Part shown: positions 57,446 through 64,000 of the stretch, in pieces
Position numbering within the stretch: position 1 is the stretch's first letter
Layout: each line of letters starts with the position of its first letter
Source of the DNA: Streptomyces albofaciens JCM 4342
Lineage (GTDB): Bacteria > Actinomycetota > Actinomycetes > Streptomycetales > Streptomycetaceae
Assembly (NCBI RefSeq): GCF_008634025.1
Contig: NZ_PDCM01000002.1
Span: 186,001 to 250,000, forward strand
Length of the DNA: 64,000 nucleotides
Direction of reading: 5' to 3'
Made by a program: the position numbers and the translations under genes
The notes under the pieces: generated by a model
Told to the model about the DNA's origin: nothing
The model's database searches: none
What the model saw: only the letters and a program-made list of their open reading frames with translations

Positions 57446-58423
57446 TCAGCGCTGCGGAACGGTACCGGTGTCCTTGATCAGCTCCCAGGTGTCCACGGCG
57501 AAGTCGAGGGTCATGCCGTGCCGCTCGTACAGCGCCGGCGCGCCACTGCTGTTGTCGGTGTCGACGCCGAGGCCGATGCGGTGGCGGCCGAGCGCCGCGT
57601 AGTGGCCGAAGGCGTGGCGCAGGAGGTGACTGCCGAGGCCGTTGCCGCGGGCCTCGCTCAGTACGCCGAGGGAGCTTATCCAGGCCATCGAGGCGCGGGC
57701 GTTGTGACTGCGCAGCGCCCCGGCGTCGCCGAGGCCGCGTACGTGGGCGATCCATATCAGCGACCAGTCGGCGCGCTCGGCGTCGATGTCGTCCAGCCAC
57801 TGTTCGTACGTCCGCGGCTGGAAGTCGAAGTGGTCGGCGAAGGACGCCTGGAGCAGTGCGTGGGCGCTCCGCCGGTCCGGCTCGGTCAGGCAGGAGCGCA
57901 GCGTCACGCCGGGCAGCGGCGGCGGGAGCCGGTCGGTGGCGGCCGACAGGGGTCGGTGCAGCACGTGGTAACGGCGCACCGTACGCCAGCCTCGCGCGCG
58001 CAGCGCGTTCAGGTCCATGGTCGGGGCGGCGTTGAGGTGGAGGTGAACCACCGCGCGCGAGGCTCCGTTGGCGGCCGCCCGTTCCGCGGCCCGCGCCTCC
58101 ATCAGGTCGTACAGATGCAGAGCGCCGGGCAGCCGGCCGGGCAGGGTGTAGTGGTCCATGTCGATCCGCTCACCGCCGGACTCGTCCCAGAGCAGGCCGA
58201 AAGCGATCAGCCGGGCCCCCTCGAACAGCAGCCAGGAGTCCTTCTCCAGGTCCGCCTCGGGGTGCTTCAGCTCCGCCTGCACTTCGGTCAGGTCGGTGTC
58301 GGCACGTCCGATTTCCCACCTGTCGATCTCGTTGAGCAGCGCGCACACCGCCGTCGCGTCGTCGAGCGTCGCCGGCCGTACGGTCAGACCGGGCGGCGGA
58401 GTGCGGGGTGCGGTCGCGGTCAT
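57446..58423 (-). CDS. Protein with two GNAT acetyltransferase domains
   Basis: 325 residues. The N-terminal GNAT-like half (LTVRPATLDDATAVCALLNE) is probably degenerate. The C-terminal half has the acetyl-CoA motif SSLGVLSEARGNGLGSHLL and ALYERHGM. The tandem layout resembles mycothiol synthase (MshD)-like proteins. It should acetylate an amine substrate, unknown. It is convergent with the ferredoxin gene. Confidence 0.85.
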   Translation of the reverse strand: MTATAPRTPPPGLTVRPATLDDATAVCALLNEIDRWEIGRADTDLTEVQAELKHPEADLEKDSWLLFEGARLIAFGLLWDESGGERIDMDHYTLPGRLPGALHLYDLMEARAAERAAANGASRAVVHLHLNAAPTMDLNALRARGWRTVRRYHVLHRPLSAATDRLPPPLPGVTLRSCLTEPDRRSAHALLQASFADHFDFQPRTYEQWLDDIDAERADWSLIWIAHVRGLGDAGALRSHNARASMAWISSLGVLSEARGNGLGSHLLRHAFGHYAALGRHRIGLGVDTDNSSGAPALYERHGMTLDFAVDTWELIKDTGTVPQR

Positions 58424-58574
58424 GCGACCACTGTCCGGGGGCCGGGTCCGGCCCGCAACTGACTTTCCTGGTACGGGAGTTGTTCATCGGTGGTATGGAA
58501 GTGGCCGTCCGCCGGGCGTCACGCCGCGCTGCGCGTGCTCGCCCCGGAAGCGCCCGGCAGGGAAAGGTGGGGCC

Positions 58575-59513
58575 ATGACGTCATCACGATCGTTCCTTTC
58601 CCGCCGTGCGGTCCTGGGGCTGGCGGCGGCGCTCGCGCCGTTGGCCGGATGCGCGAAGGGGCGGGCGCCGGAATCCGCGCCGCCCAGCCGTTCGCCCGCC
58701 CCGACGCCTCCGTCCGCTTCCACTGCGGGCGACCGCCACCGGCGCCTGGCCGAGTTGGAGCGGAAGTACGACGCACGGCTCGGGGTGTACGCCCTCGCCA
58801 CCGGTACGGGTGCCACCGTCGCCCACCGGGCGGACGAACGGTTCGCGTTCTGCTCGACGTTCAAGGGGCTGGCGGCAGCGGCGGTTCTGCACCGCCACCC
58901 ACTGTCGCACCTGGACACGATCGTCACGTACACCGAAGCGGATTTGATGAAACACGCCCCCATCACAAGGAAACACGTGACCTCGGGCATGACGGTCGGC
59001 CAGGTCTGTGACGCGGCGATTCGCTTCAGTGACGGTACGGCGGGCAATCTGCTGTTACGTGAAATCGGCGGACCGGGACAGCTGACGGCGTTCACCCGGA
59101 GCCTCGGCGACACGGTCACCCGGATGGACCGGACCGAGCCGGCGATCACGGAAGCCACCCCCGGGGATCCGCGCGACACCTCCTCCCCCCGGGCCTTCGG
59201 CACGGATTACCAGAAGGTCGTGCTGGGGAATGTCCTGGCGGCCGACAAGCGCGCTTTTCTCCGCGATCTCCTGGAGCGCAACGAAACCGGCGCCCGGCGC
59301 ATCCGCGCCGCCGTTCCGCGCGGATGGACCGTGGCCGACAAGACCGGCACCGGAGACTACGGAACGCTCAACGACATCGCCGTCGTGTGGCCCGCCAAGT
59401 CCGCGCCGCCGCTGCTCATCTCCATCATGTCGAGCAAATCGGCCGAGGACGCCGCTTACGATCAGGCGCTCATCGCCGAGGCCGCCGAATATGTGGTGCA
59501 TACGCTCCACTAG
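58575..59513 (+). CDS. Class A beta-lactamase, lipoprotein
   Basis: 312 residues. The lipoprotein signal ends in LAGC (Cys26), so it is membrane-anchored outside. The active-site Ser94-x-x-Lys97 is in CSTFKG. The second motif is SDG, as in many Streptomyces enzymes, and the third is KTGTGDYG. The omega loop has EPAITEATPGDPRDT: the general-base Glu is present, but the position of Asn170 is Thr. GGAAAGG precedes the ATG. It should open beta-lactams. The last four bases overlap the convergent nitroreductase gene. Confidence 0.93.
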   Translation: MTSSRSFLSRRAVLGLAAALAPLAGCAKGRAPESAPPSRSPAPTPPSASTAGDRHRRLAELERKYDARLGVYALATGTGATVAHRADERFAFCSTFKGLAAAAVLHRHPLSHLDTIVTYTEADLMKHAPITRKHVTSGMTVGQVCDAAIRFSDGTAGNLLLREIGGPGQLTAFTRSLGDTVTRMDRTEPAITEATPGDPRDTSSPRAFGTDYQKVVLGNVLAADKRAFLRDLLERNETGARRIRAAVPRGWTVADKTGTGDYGTLNDIAVVWPAKSAPPLLISIMSSKSAEDAAYDQALIAEAAEYVVHTLH

Positions 59514-60214
59514 ACGTGGAAGCGGGTCGTTTCCGCCAGTTCGGCCCGGGGGACGGTGATGTTGTTGATGGGCGCGGCGGAGTCCGCGAAGCCGAAGGAG
59601 ACACCGAAGAGGATTTTCCTGTCGCTGACGATGCCCAGCGATTCCCGGATGGTGTCCGCGTAGAAGCTCAGGAGCCCTTGGGGGCAGCTGGCGATACCGT
59701 AAGCGGTCAGGGCCAGCAGGAGCGTCTGCCCGTACATACCGACGTCGGCGGCCATGCGCTCTTCCGCGTTGGGCGGCAGGAACAGCAGCGCCACATGCGG
59801 TGCGCCATAGAAATTCAGGCTCTCGGCGTTGAACGCCGCGCGCCGCTCGTGGTCCTCGCGGCCGATCCCCAGGGCGCCGTACATCGCGGCGCCCGCCGCG
59901 TGGCGCCGCTGCGCGTACGTACCGGTGTAGAGATCGTCGCGGTAAGGGAAGTCCAGCGTCATGCGCTGGTCCGTGTGCGCGGCGATCAGGTCCTTGCTCA
60001 GGCGGTCCCTGGCCGCCCCGCTGACCACCTCCACGTGCCAGGGCTGGGTGTTGGAGTTGGAAGGAGCCGCGCCGGCCAGGGAGAAGACGGCCCGGAGGGT
60101 GTCTTCCGGCACGGGGTCCGGCTTGAACGCGCGGGTCGCGCGGCGACCGCGTATCAGCTGCTCGGCGTAGTCGGGGAAATGCGGGGCAGTGGTGGCAGGC
60201 ACGGCTGTCTCCAT
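59510..60214 (-). CDS. Nitroreductase-family FMN enzyme
   Basis: 234 residues of the nitroreductase fold: RRATRAFKPDPVPEDTL, APSNSNTQPWHVEVVSG for FMN contact, and GMYGQTLLLALTAYGIASCP. It reduces nitro groups, quinones or enones with NAD(P)H. No strong ribosome site is seen before the ATG. It follows the TetR gene by 44 bases on the same strand, probably one operon, and its stop overlaps the end of the beta-lactamase gene by four bases. Confidence 0.9.
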   Translation of the reverse strand: METAVPATTAPHFPDYAEQLIRGRRATRAFKPDPVPEDTLRAVFSLAGAAPSNSNTQPWHVEVVSGAARDRLSKDLIAAHTDQRMTLDFPYRDDLYTGTYAQRRHAAGAAMYGALGIGREDHERRAAFNAESLNFYGAPHVALLFLPPNAEERMAADVGMYGQTLLLALTAYGIASCPQGLLSFYADTIRESLGIVSDRKILFGVSFGFADSAAPINNITVPRAELAETTRFHV

Positions 60215-60258
60215 TCGCGTGGGGAACGGGCGGGAAAGCGGTGGGAGGGCGACGGGAA

Positions 60259-60843
60259 CTACCGCTCCAGGTAGGAGTCGATGAGGCGGTCCGCCGCTTC
60301 CTTCAGTGCGGTGGCGGATTTCTCCGCCTCGTAGATCTGGGTGGTGACGCTGGCGCCCTCCACCAGCATTTGCAGCATGTAGGCCAGGGTGCGGTGGTCG
60401 CGTACGGGGAGCCGGGAGACCAGCTCGGCCAGCAGTTCCAGATACTCGGCCTTCAGTTCGTCGACGGCCACACGCACCGGATGGTCACGGTCGGGGAACT
60501 CGACGGACGCGTTCACCAGTGCGCAGCCCCGGTATCCGGGCGCGCTGATCTGCTCCGCTATTTCGGCGATGACGTGCCGGAGCTGCCCCAGCGGATCGTC
60601 CGGACAGGCGGCGCGCGCGGCTTCCAGCCAGCGGCGCGGAGGTACCGCCTTCGCTTTCACATAGGCCAGCGCGAGGCCGTCCTTGGACTCGAAGTTGCGG
60701 TAGATGCTCGGCTTTCCGACGCCCGAGCGTTCCGCGATCTCGGCCACGCCCGCCGAGCGGATGCCTTCCCGGTAGAAGAGGTCGCACGCGGTCTCCCACA
60801 CGCGCTGCCCGGCCGGCGAGTGCCGCGGTTGCCCGTCCGCCAT
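60259..60843 (-). CDS. TetR-family regulator of the nitroreductase operon
   Basis: 194-residue TetR. The DNA-binding domain contains LFYREGIRSAGVAEIAERSG and VGKPSIYRNFESKDGL. The ligand domain has GYRGCALVNASVEFPD, typical of the electrophile- or aldehyde-sensing group. A promoter with two perfect palindromes lies 63 bases upstream, which implies autoregulation and control of the nitroreductase. Confidence 0.92.
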   Translation of the reverse strand: MADGQPRHSPAGQRVWETACDLFYREGIRSAGVAEIAERSGVGKPSIYRNFESKDGLALAYVKAKAVPPRRWLEAARAACPDDPLGQLRHVIAEIAEQISAPGYRGCALVNASVEFPDRDHPVRVAVDELKAEYLELLAELVSRLPVRDHRTLAYMLQMLVEGASVTTQIYEAEKSATALKEAADRLIDSYLER

Positions 60844-60905
60844 CAGAACTCCTCAGAAATGACCGCCGCGGGCCGCCGGTTCCGGAAACGGAGGTGACGC
60901 CCACG

Positions 60906-60960
60906 CACGCGTACCGATCGGTACGCGTGTGACAGTACCGATCGGTACGCGGAGCGTCAA
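60906..60960 (-). promoter_or_regulatory. Promoter with double palindromic operator for the TetR-nitroreductase operon
   Basis: Minus-strand promoter TTGACG (60955-60960), 17 bases, TACTGT (60932-60937). A 14-base perfect palindrome, GTACCGATCGGTAC (60935-60948), sits between the elements. A second copy, extended to a perfect 24-base palindrome (60906-60929), covers the start site. The centres are 24 bases apart. The adjacent TetR is the obvious binder. Confidence 0.9.
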
Positions 60961-60962
60961 AC

Positions 60963-62213
60963 TCAGGAAGTGGCGGTGAGCCGGGTGAGATCCACGGAAT
61001 CCGCACCCTGGTCCGGTGCGGGAAGGAAGAGGCAGGCGGCGGCCACGGCTGCCAGTGCGGCGACAAGGCAGACCGTTCCCGTACGGCCCCGGGCCCAGCG
61101 GGCCTTGAAACGTACGGGGTCCTCCACCAGCACCTTGGACAGGAAACCAGCCGCGAGGGAGAGGGGGACCAGAACCGCCGTACGGCCCCAGCCGCCGAAC
61201 CCGAGGAATTGCTCGGAGAGCAGCAAATAGATCGGCCAGTGCCAGAGATAGAGGCTGTAGGAGATGCCGCCCAGCCATCGCAGGGGCCGGCTGCCCAGGA
61301 GACGGCCGACCAGGCTGGACGGGGTGTGCGCGAGAAGAGCGATGAGGAGGGCGGCGGCCAGGGCGTGGAGGAAGAGGCCGCCCCTGAAGAGAAAGGGTGA
61401 ACCGGGGCCGTCGGTGAGGAACCAGTAGGCCCCGAGGCCGCACACCAGGACGGCGCAGAGGCCGCCGACCAGGCGGCCGGGCACCCTGGCCAGCAGGCGG
61501 CGGGCCGGGACGGTGGCCATCAGGGCGCCCAGCAACAGCGAAAAGGCGCGGGTGTCGGTGCCTTCGTACACGCGCGTGGTGTCCGGACCGTGCGCGAGCG
61601 CGATCATGACCGTAAGGGATATGACGGCACCGGCGGCGGCGATCACGGGCACGAGTCGGCGCGTGGTCCGCCCCCGGGCGAGCAGGGCGACCACCACCGG
61701 CCAGACGACGTAGAACTGCCACTCGACACCGATGCTCCACAGGTGGCTGAAGACGCGGGTGTCGGCGTCGTTCCAGTAGCCGACCTGCTCGCTGACGAAG
61801 TGCCAGTTCGTCGCCTGGAGCGCGGCCCACGGGCCGTCCTCCAGGGCGAAGCCGAGCAGGTACGGCGGCCCCGCGGCCCCTACCAGGAGCAGCGTCCCGA
61901 CGATCATCACCGTCAGCGCGGGCAGCAGGCGGCGGGCCCGGCGTTCCCAGAAGGCGGCGAGATCGATACCGCCCCGGCGGTCCGCGGCTTCCTTAAGCAG
62001 CAGGCCGGTGATCAGGAAGCCGGACAGGACGAAGAACAGGTCGACGCCGAGGAAGCCGCCGCCGAAGTGTCCGGCGTGGAAGAACAGGACGCCGAGGACG
62101 GCCAGACCGCGCAGGCCGTCCAGGGGTGCGATGTGCCCGGCCGTCGCGCGCGGGCGGCCGCGTCGGCCGGCGCGGTGGGAGGTCGGCGTGGTCGTGGGCG
62201 TGGTCGTCGGCAT
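60963..62213 (-). CDS. Acyltransferase-3 family membrane O-acyltransferase (OafA-like)
   Basis: 416 residues with about ten predicted membrane helices. Family signatures are LDGLRGLAVLGVLFFHAGHF (with the essential His) and GVDLFFVLSGFLITGLL, plus SHLWSIGVEWQFYV and SYSLYLWHWPIYL. It moves an acyl, usually acetyl, group across the membrane to a cell-surface glycan. There is no fused SGNH domain. That activity seems to be encoded by the separate lipoprotein gene 180 bases upstream. GAGGA is before the ATG. Confidence 0.92.
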   Translation of the reverse strand: MPTTTPTTTPTSHRAGRRGRPRATAGHIAPLDGLRGLAVLGVLFFHAGHFGGGFLGVDLFFVLSGFLITGLLLKEAADRRGGIDLAAFWERRARRLLPALTVMIVGTLLLVGAAGPPYLLGFALEDGPWAALQATNWHFVSEQVGYWNDADTRVFSHLWSIGVEWQFYVVWPVVVALLARGRTTRRLVPVIAAAGAVISLTVMIALAHGPDTTRVYEGTDTRAFSLLLGALMATVPARRLLARVPGRLVGGLCAVLVCGLGAYWFLTDGPGSPFLFRGGLFLHALAAALLIALLAHTPSSLVGRLLGSRPLRWLGGISYSLYLWHWPIYLLLSEQFLGFGGWGRTAVLVPLSLAAGFLSKVLVEDPVRFKARWARGRTGTVCLVAALAAVAAACLFLPAPDQGADSVDLTRLTATS

Positions 62214-62348
62214 GTACGGGTCCTCGGGGCAGCAGGGCGGCAGGAGCGTGGGAGGCGGCGACCGAGGGCGCTGCTCCGGCTGCCGGAGCGGCGCCCTCGA
62301 CGCGTTGGCGGGCGATGCGGCCCGCTCACCGCCGTCGTTCCCGGTGCA

Positions 62349-62366
62349 CCTCCGTACGTACGGAGG
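62349..62366. promoter_or_regulatory. 18-base perfect palindrome between SGNH and acyltransferase genes
   Basis: CCTCCGTACGTACGGAGG is fully symmetric. It lies 28 bases after the SGNH stop codon and about 135 bases before the acyltransferase start. It could be an operator or an intercistronic hairpin. Confidence 0.5.
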
Positions 62367-62393
62367 CAGCGCCCGGGTGACGGCGTACGGACA

Positions 62394-63284
62394 TCAGCCG
62401 CACTTGAGCTGGCCGTAGACCTTGGAACCGGTCCAGGCGCCCTTGGCCCACTTCTCCGGGGACGCGGGCGTGAAGGAGTAGTGCCGGCTCAACTGGCCCC
62501 CGAACCAGTTGGCGAACGCCGCGGCCCCCTGCTGACAGGTGTGGATGCCGTCCTGGCTGCGCTGGGCCTTGGCCGCGGCACTGTCGGTGCCCCACAGACC
62601 GGCGGCGTCGAAGAAGCGGACCCGGCCCGCGTTCTTGGCCGCGGCGTCCTCGGCCGCCTTCGGCGCGGACTTGATGGCGGCCTCGTGGCTCTTGTAGAAG
62701 TCGTCGATCTTGAAGGGCGGCGCGGAGACGAGGACGAGTTCGGCGCCGGCGTCCTTCGCGGCCTTGGCGAGGTGCTCGTACGAGCTGGTCTGCTGGGCGG
62801 TGGTGCCCCAGTCGTAGGTGGTGACCTGATAGGCGATGACGTCCGGGTGGAAGGTCTTGACCGCGTTGGCCAGTTCCTTGTAGGTGTCCTCGGCGAACTG
62901 GGCGGTCGGGCCTTCTCCCTTGACGACCGTACCGCCGCCCGCGGAAGCGATGGACTTGAATTCCGCGCCGCCCGCCTTGACGGCGGCTTCCAGGGCGGGC
63001 GCTTCGGCCTCGGCGATCGAGTCGCCCATCCAGAGCAGCTTCGAGAGCTGCTTTCCGCCGTTCTTGCCCGCGGCCGGGGCGGACGCGGCGGAGTCGGCGC
63101 TGTCGCCGTCGCCGGACGCCGAGTTGCCGCAGCCGGTGAGGGCCACGAGCGATACCCCCGCGATCAGGAGGGCCCCGGCGGCCAGTGCGGGACGCCCGCG
63201 CCGTCCGGGACGGCGCGGGGAAGTGGCGGGGGCGGGGAACGCCTGGGCTGACGACGGGCTGTCCGTGCTGTGCTTGCTGTGCAT
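62394..63284 (-). CDS. SGNH/GDSL-hydrolase-like lipoprotein
   Basis: 296 residues. A basic N-terminus (RRPGRRGRP) leads into a hydrophobic segment and lipobox SLVALTGC. The SGNH core follows: KLLWMGDSIAEAEAPALEAA with the nucleophile Ser, ASAGGG as the Gly block, DVIAYQVTTYDWG as the Asn-block equivalent, and DGIHTCQQGAAAFANWF with the Asp-His pair. It is anchored outside the membrane. Partnered with the acyltransferase-3 gene, it probably completes transfer of an acyl group to a wall glycan. No ribosome site is clear at the ATG. Confidence 0.85.
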   Translation of the reverse strand: MHSKHSTDSPSSAQAFPAPATSPRRPGRRGRPALAAGALLIAGVSLVALTGCGNSASGDGDSADSAASAPAAGKNGGKQLSKLLWMGDSIAEAEAPALEAAVKAGGAEFKSIASAGGGTVVKGEGPTAQFAEDTYKELANAVKTFHPDVIAYQVTTYDWGTTAQQTSSYEHLAKAAKDAGAELVLVSAPPFKIDDFYKSHEAAIKSAPKAAEDAAAKNAGRVRFFDAAGLWGTDSAAAKAQRSQDGIHTCQQGAAAFANWFGGQLSRHYSFTPASPEKWAKGAWTGSKVYGQLKCG

Positions 63285-63359
63285 GTTTTCGAGGTAAGCA
63301 CGGTGCACGGACCGTGCGGAGGCCTGTCATCTTCCGGTCACATACCGCGGAAAACGCCG

Positions 63360-63665
63360 TCATAAGGCGGTCACGGCGCGGCGGAATTCCGGCTCGGACG
63401 GCCCGTCCGAAGCGCGTCGGACCCGCTGTCCGCGCTTGGTCAGGTCTCCGTGCCGGAGCACCTCCGCGCGGGGTCCCGATGGCGGTCCGCCGCCGACGAG
63501 GTCATGGCCTACGGCACCCGTGGCCGCATCCGGTGGTGACACGGCTCGACAGGTCGTCGGCCAGGCCGAGTGTGGGGGGCGCCATGATGCGGACGGCGGC
63601 GTCGCCGTGGACCGCCTTCGCTGCGCCGTGGATGTGCGGATCGTTCCCGGCCACGCTTCCCCCTG
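63360..63665 (-). pseudogene. Possible remnant of a NarL/LuxR-type response regulator
   Basis: Two minus-strand pieces in different frames look like decayed response-regulator sequence. One is IHGAAKAVHGDAAVRIMAPP, like the IV.AVR.V..GDAVIAPS region. The other is VLRHGDLTKRGQRVRRASDG, loosely like the LTxREREVL helix-turn-helix start. There is no complete domain and no start site. The call is weak; the stretch 63285-63679 has no other plausible gene. Confidence 0.25.
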
Positions 63666-63679
63666 AGCGACGTGGTTGC

Positions 63680-64000
63680 TCAGATCGCCCCCAGCGCGGT
63701 CATCATGCCGAGCCCGTCCGAGGTGACCCAGTACTCCGCGAAACGGCCGTCGGCGACGCGGAAGATGTCCTGGCCCGCGAAGGAGACGCGGGTGCCGGGC
63801 TCGGCGGTGGCGCCGGGGATGCCGCCACGGTACGCGCCGTGGAAGGTCCAGCGCGCGGCCACCAGGCCGTCGCCGATGACCGGTCCGACGTCGAGGGTGT
63901 TGCGGATGTCGGTGAAGTACTCGTGCGACCGGCGGATCTGGTCGGCAGCCCCCTCGGGCCCGTGCACGTCCATGGTGGGCCAGTGGCCCAAGAAGTCGGG
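63680..64000 (-). CDS. SnoaL-like (NTF2-fold) protein, 5' end outside the window
   Basis: About 107 residues are visible, entering from the window edge. RVSFAGQDIFRVADGRFAEYWVTSDG is the diagnostic C-terminal strand pattern of SnoaL-type ester cyclase/limonene-epoxide-hydrolase-like domains, and YRGGIPGATAEPG precedes it. Stop codon at 63680-63682. The true start lies beyond 64000. Polyketide cyclase or a general small-ligand enzyme are both possible. Confidence 0.8.
   Translation of the reverse strand, partial: PDFLGHWPTMDVHGPEGAADQIRRSHEYFTDIRNTLDVGPVIGDGLVAARWTFHGAYRGGIPGATAEPGTRVSFAGQDIFRVADGRFAEYWVTSDGLGMMTALGAI

Noticed and set aside
63436..63666. Plus-strand 76-codon frame
   Set aside because: No ribosome site, no family resemblance and overlaps weak remnant signals on the other strand.

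Overview
The window is chromosomal DNA from a Streptomyces-type actinomycete. It has very high GC, G/C at nearly every third codon position, GGAGG-type ribosome sites mixed with leaderless starts, many TetR regulators, secreted enzymes with Tat or lipoprotein signals, P450/ferredoxin pairs, and SpoIIE-type phosphatases. I see no rRNA, tRNA, CRISPR array, transposase or phage gene. Several decayed genes and low-complexity repeats suggest an accessory or chromosome-arm region.

1-11.8 kb (biosynthetic and remnant region): a minus-strand operon encodes a flavin-reductase-like protein, a one-module NRPS-like enzyme (adenylation, carrier, terminal reductase) and a P450 with an odd I-helix, and then runs off the window. 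A cysteine-rich gene broken by four frameshifts, heptamer repeats and a quinone-reductase-like MDR enzyme follow. Next come an ACP/ketosynthase pair preceded by a wrecked P450, and an alpha/beta hydrolase lacking its nucleophile serine.

12-20 kb: a large STAND-type ATPase, a peptidase M15-like protein fused to a seven-bladed lectin-like propeller, a secreted carboxylesterase, a glycosyltransferase fragment and a secreted SRPBCC protein.

20-29 kb (signalling): a 1432-residue hybrid histidine kinase with tandem HAMP repeats is followed by an ANTAR-GAF-PAS-PP2C phosphatase. Then come a hydrolase behind a likely DmdR/IdeR iron box and two small unknown genes.

29-38.8 kb: a Tat-exported epoxide-hydrolase-like protein, a cupin gene with a palindromic operator, a TetR, a small secreted protein, an operon of two ABC-F ATPases plus a CGNR zinc-finger protein, and a quinone reductase/TetR pair with a very clear promoter-operator.

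39-48.4 kb (alpha-glucan utilisation): an expansin-like protein behind a CebR-like palindrome, a LacI regulator, a complete CUT1 sugar ABC importer, a GH13 alpha-glucosidase, and a secreted multidomain GH87-type alpha-1,3-glucanase. Together they suggest attack on fungal or bacterial alpha-1,3-glucan outside the cell, oligosaccharide import, and hydrolysis inside.

48.4-64 kb: a GlxA-type regulator with a cysteine hydrolase, and a DapA-like aldolase/class II aldolase operon divergent from an XRE-cupin regulator. Then come a metallophosphoesterase and a TetR (apparently CTG-started) divergent from a P450-ferredoxin pair with two matching operators. After these lie a double-GNAT protein, a class A beta-lactamase, a TetR-nitroreductase operon with a double palindromic operator, a split SGNH/acyltransferase-3 pair, a response-regulator-like remnant, and a partial SnoaL-like gene at the edge.

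All assignments were made by reading the sequence; no database search was possible.
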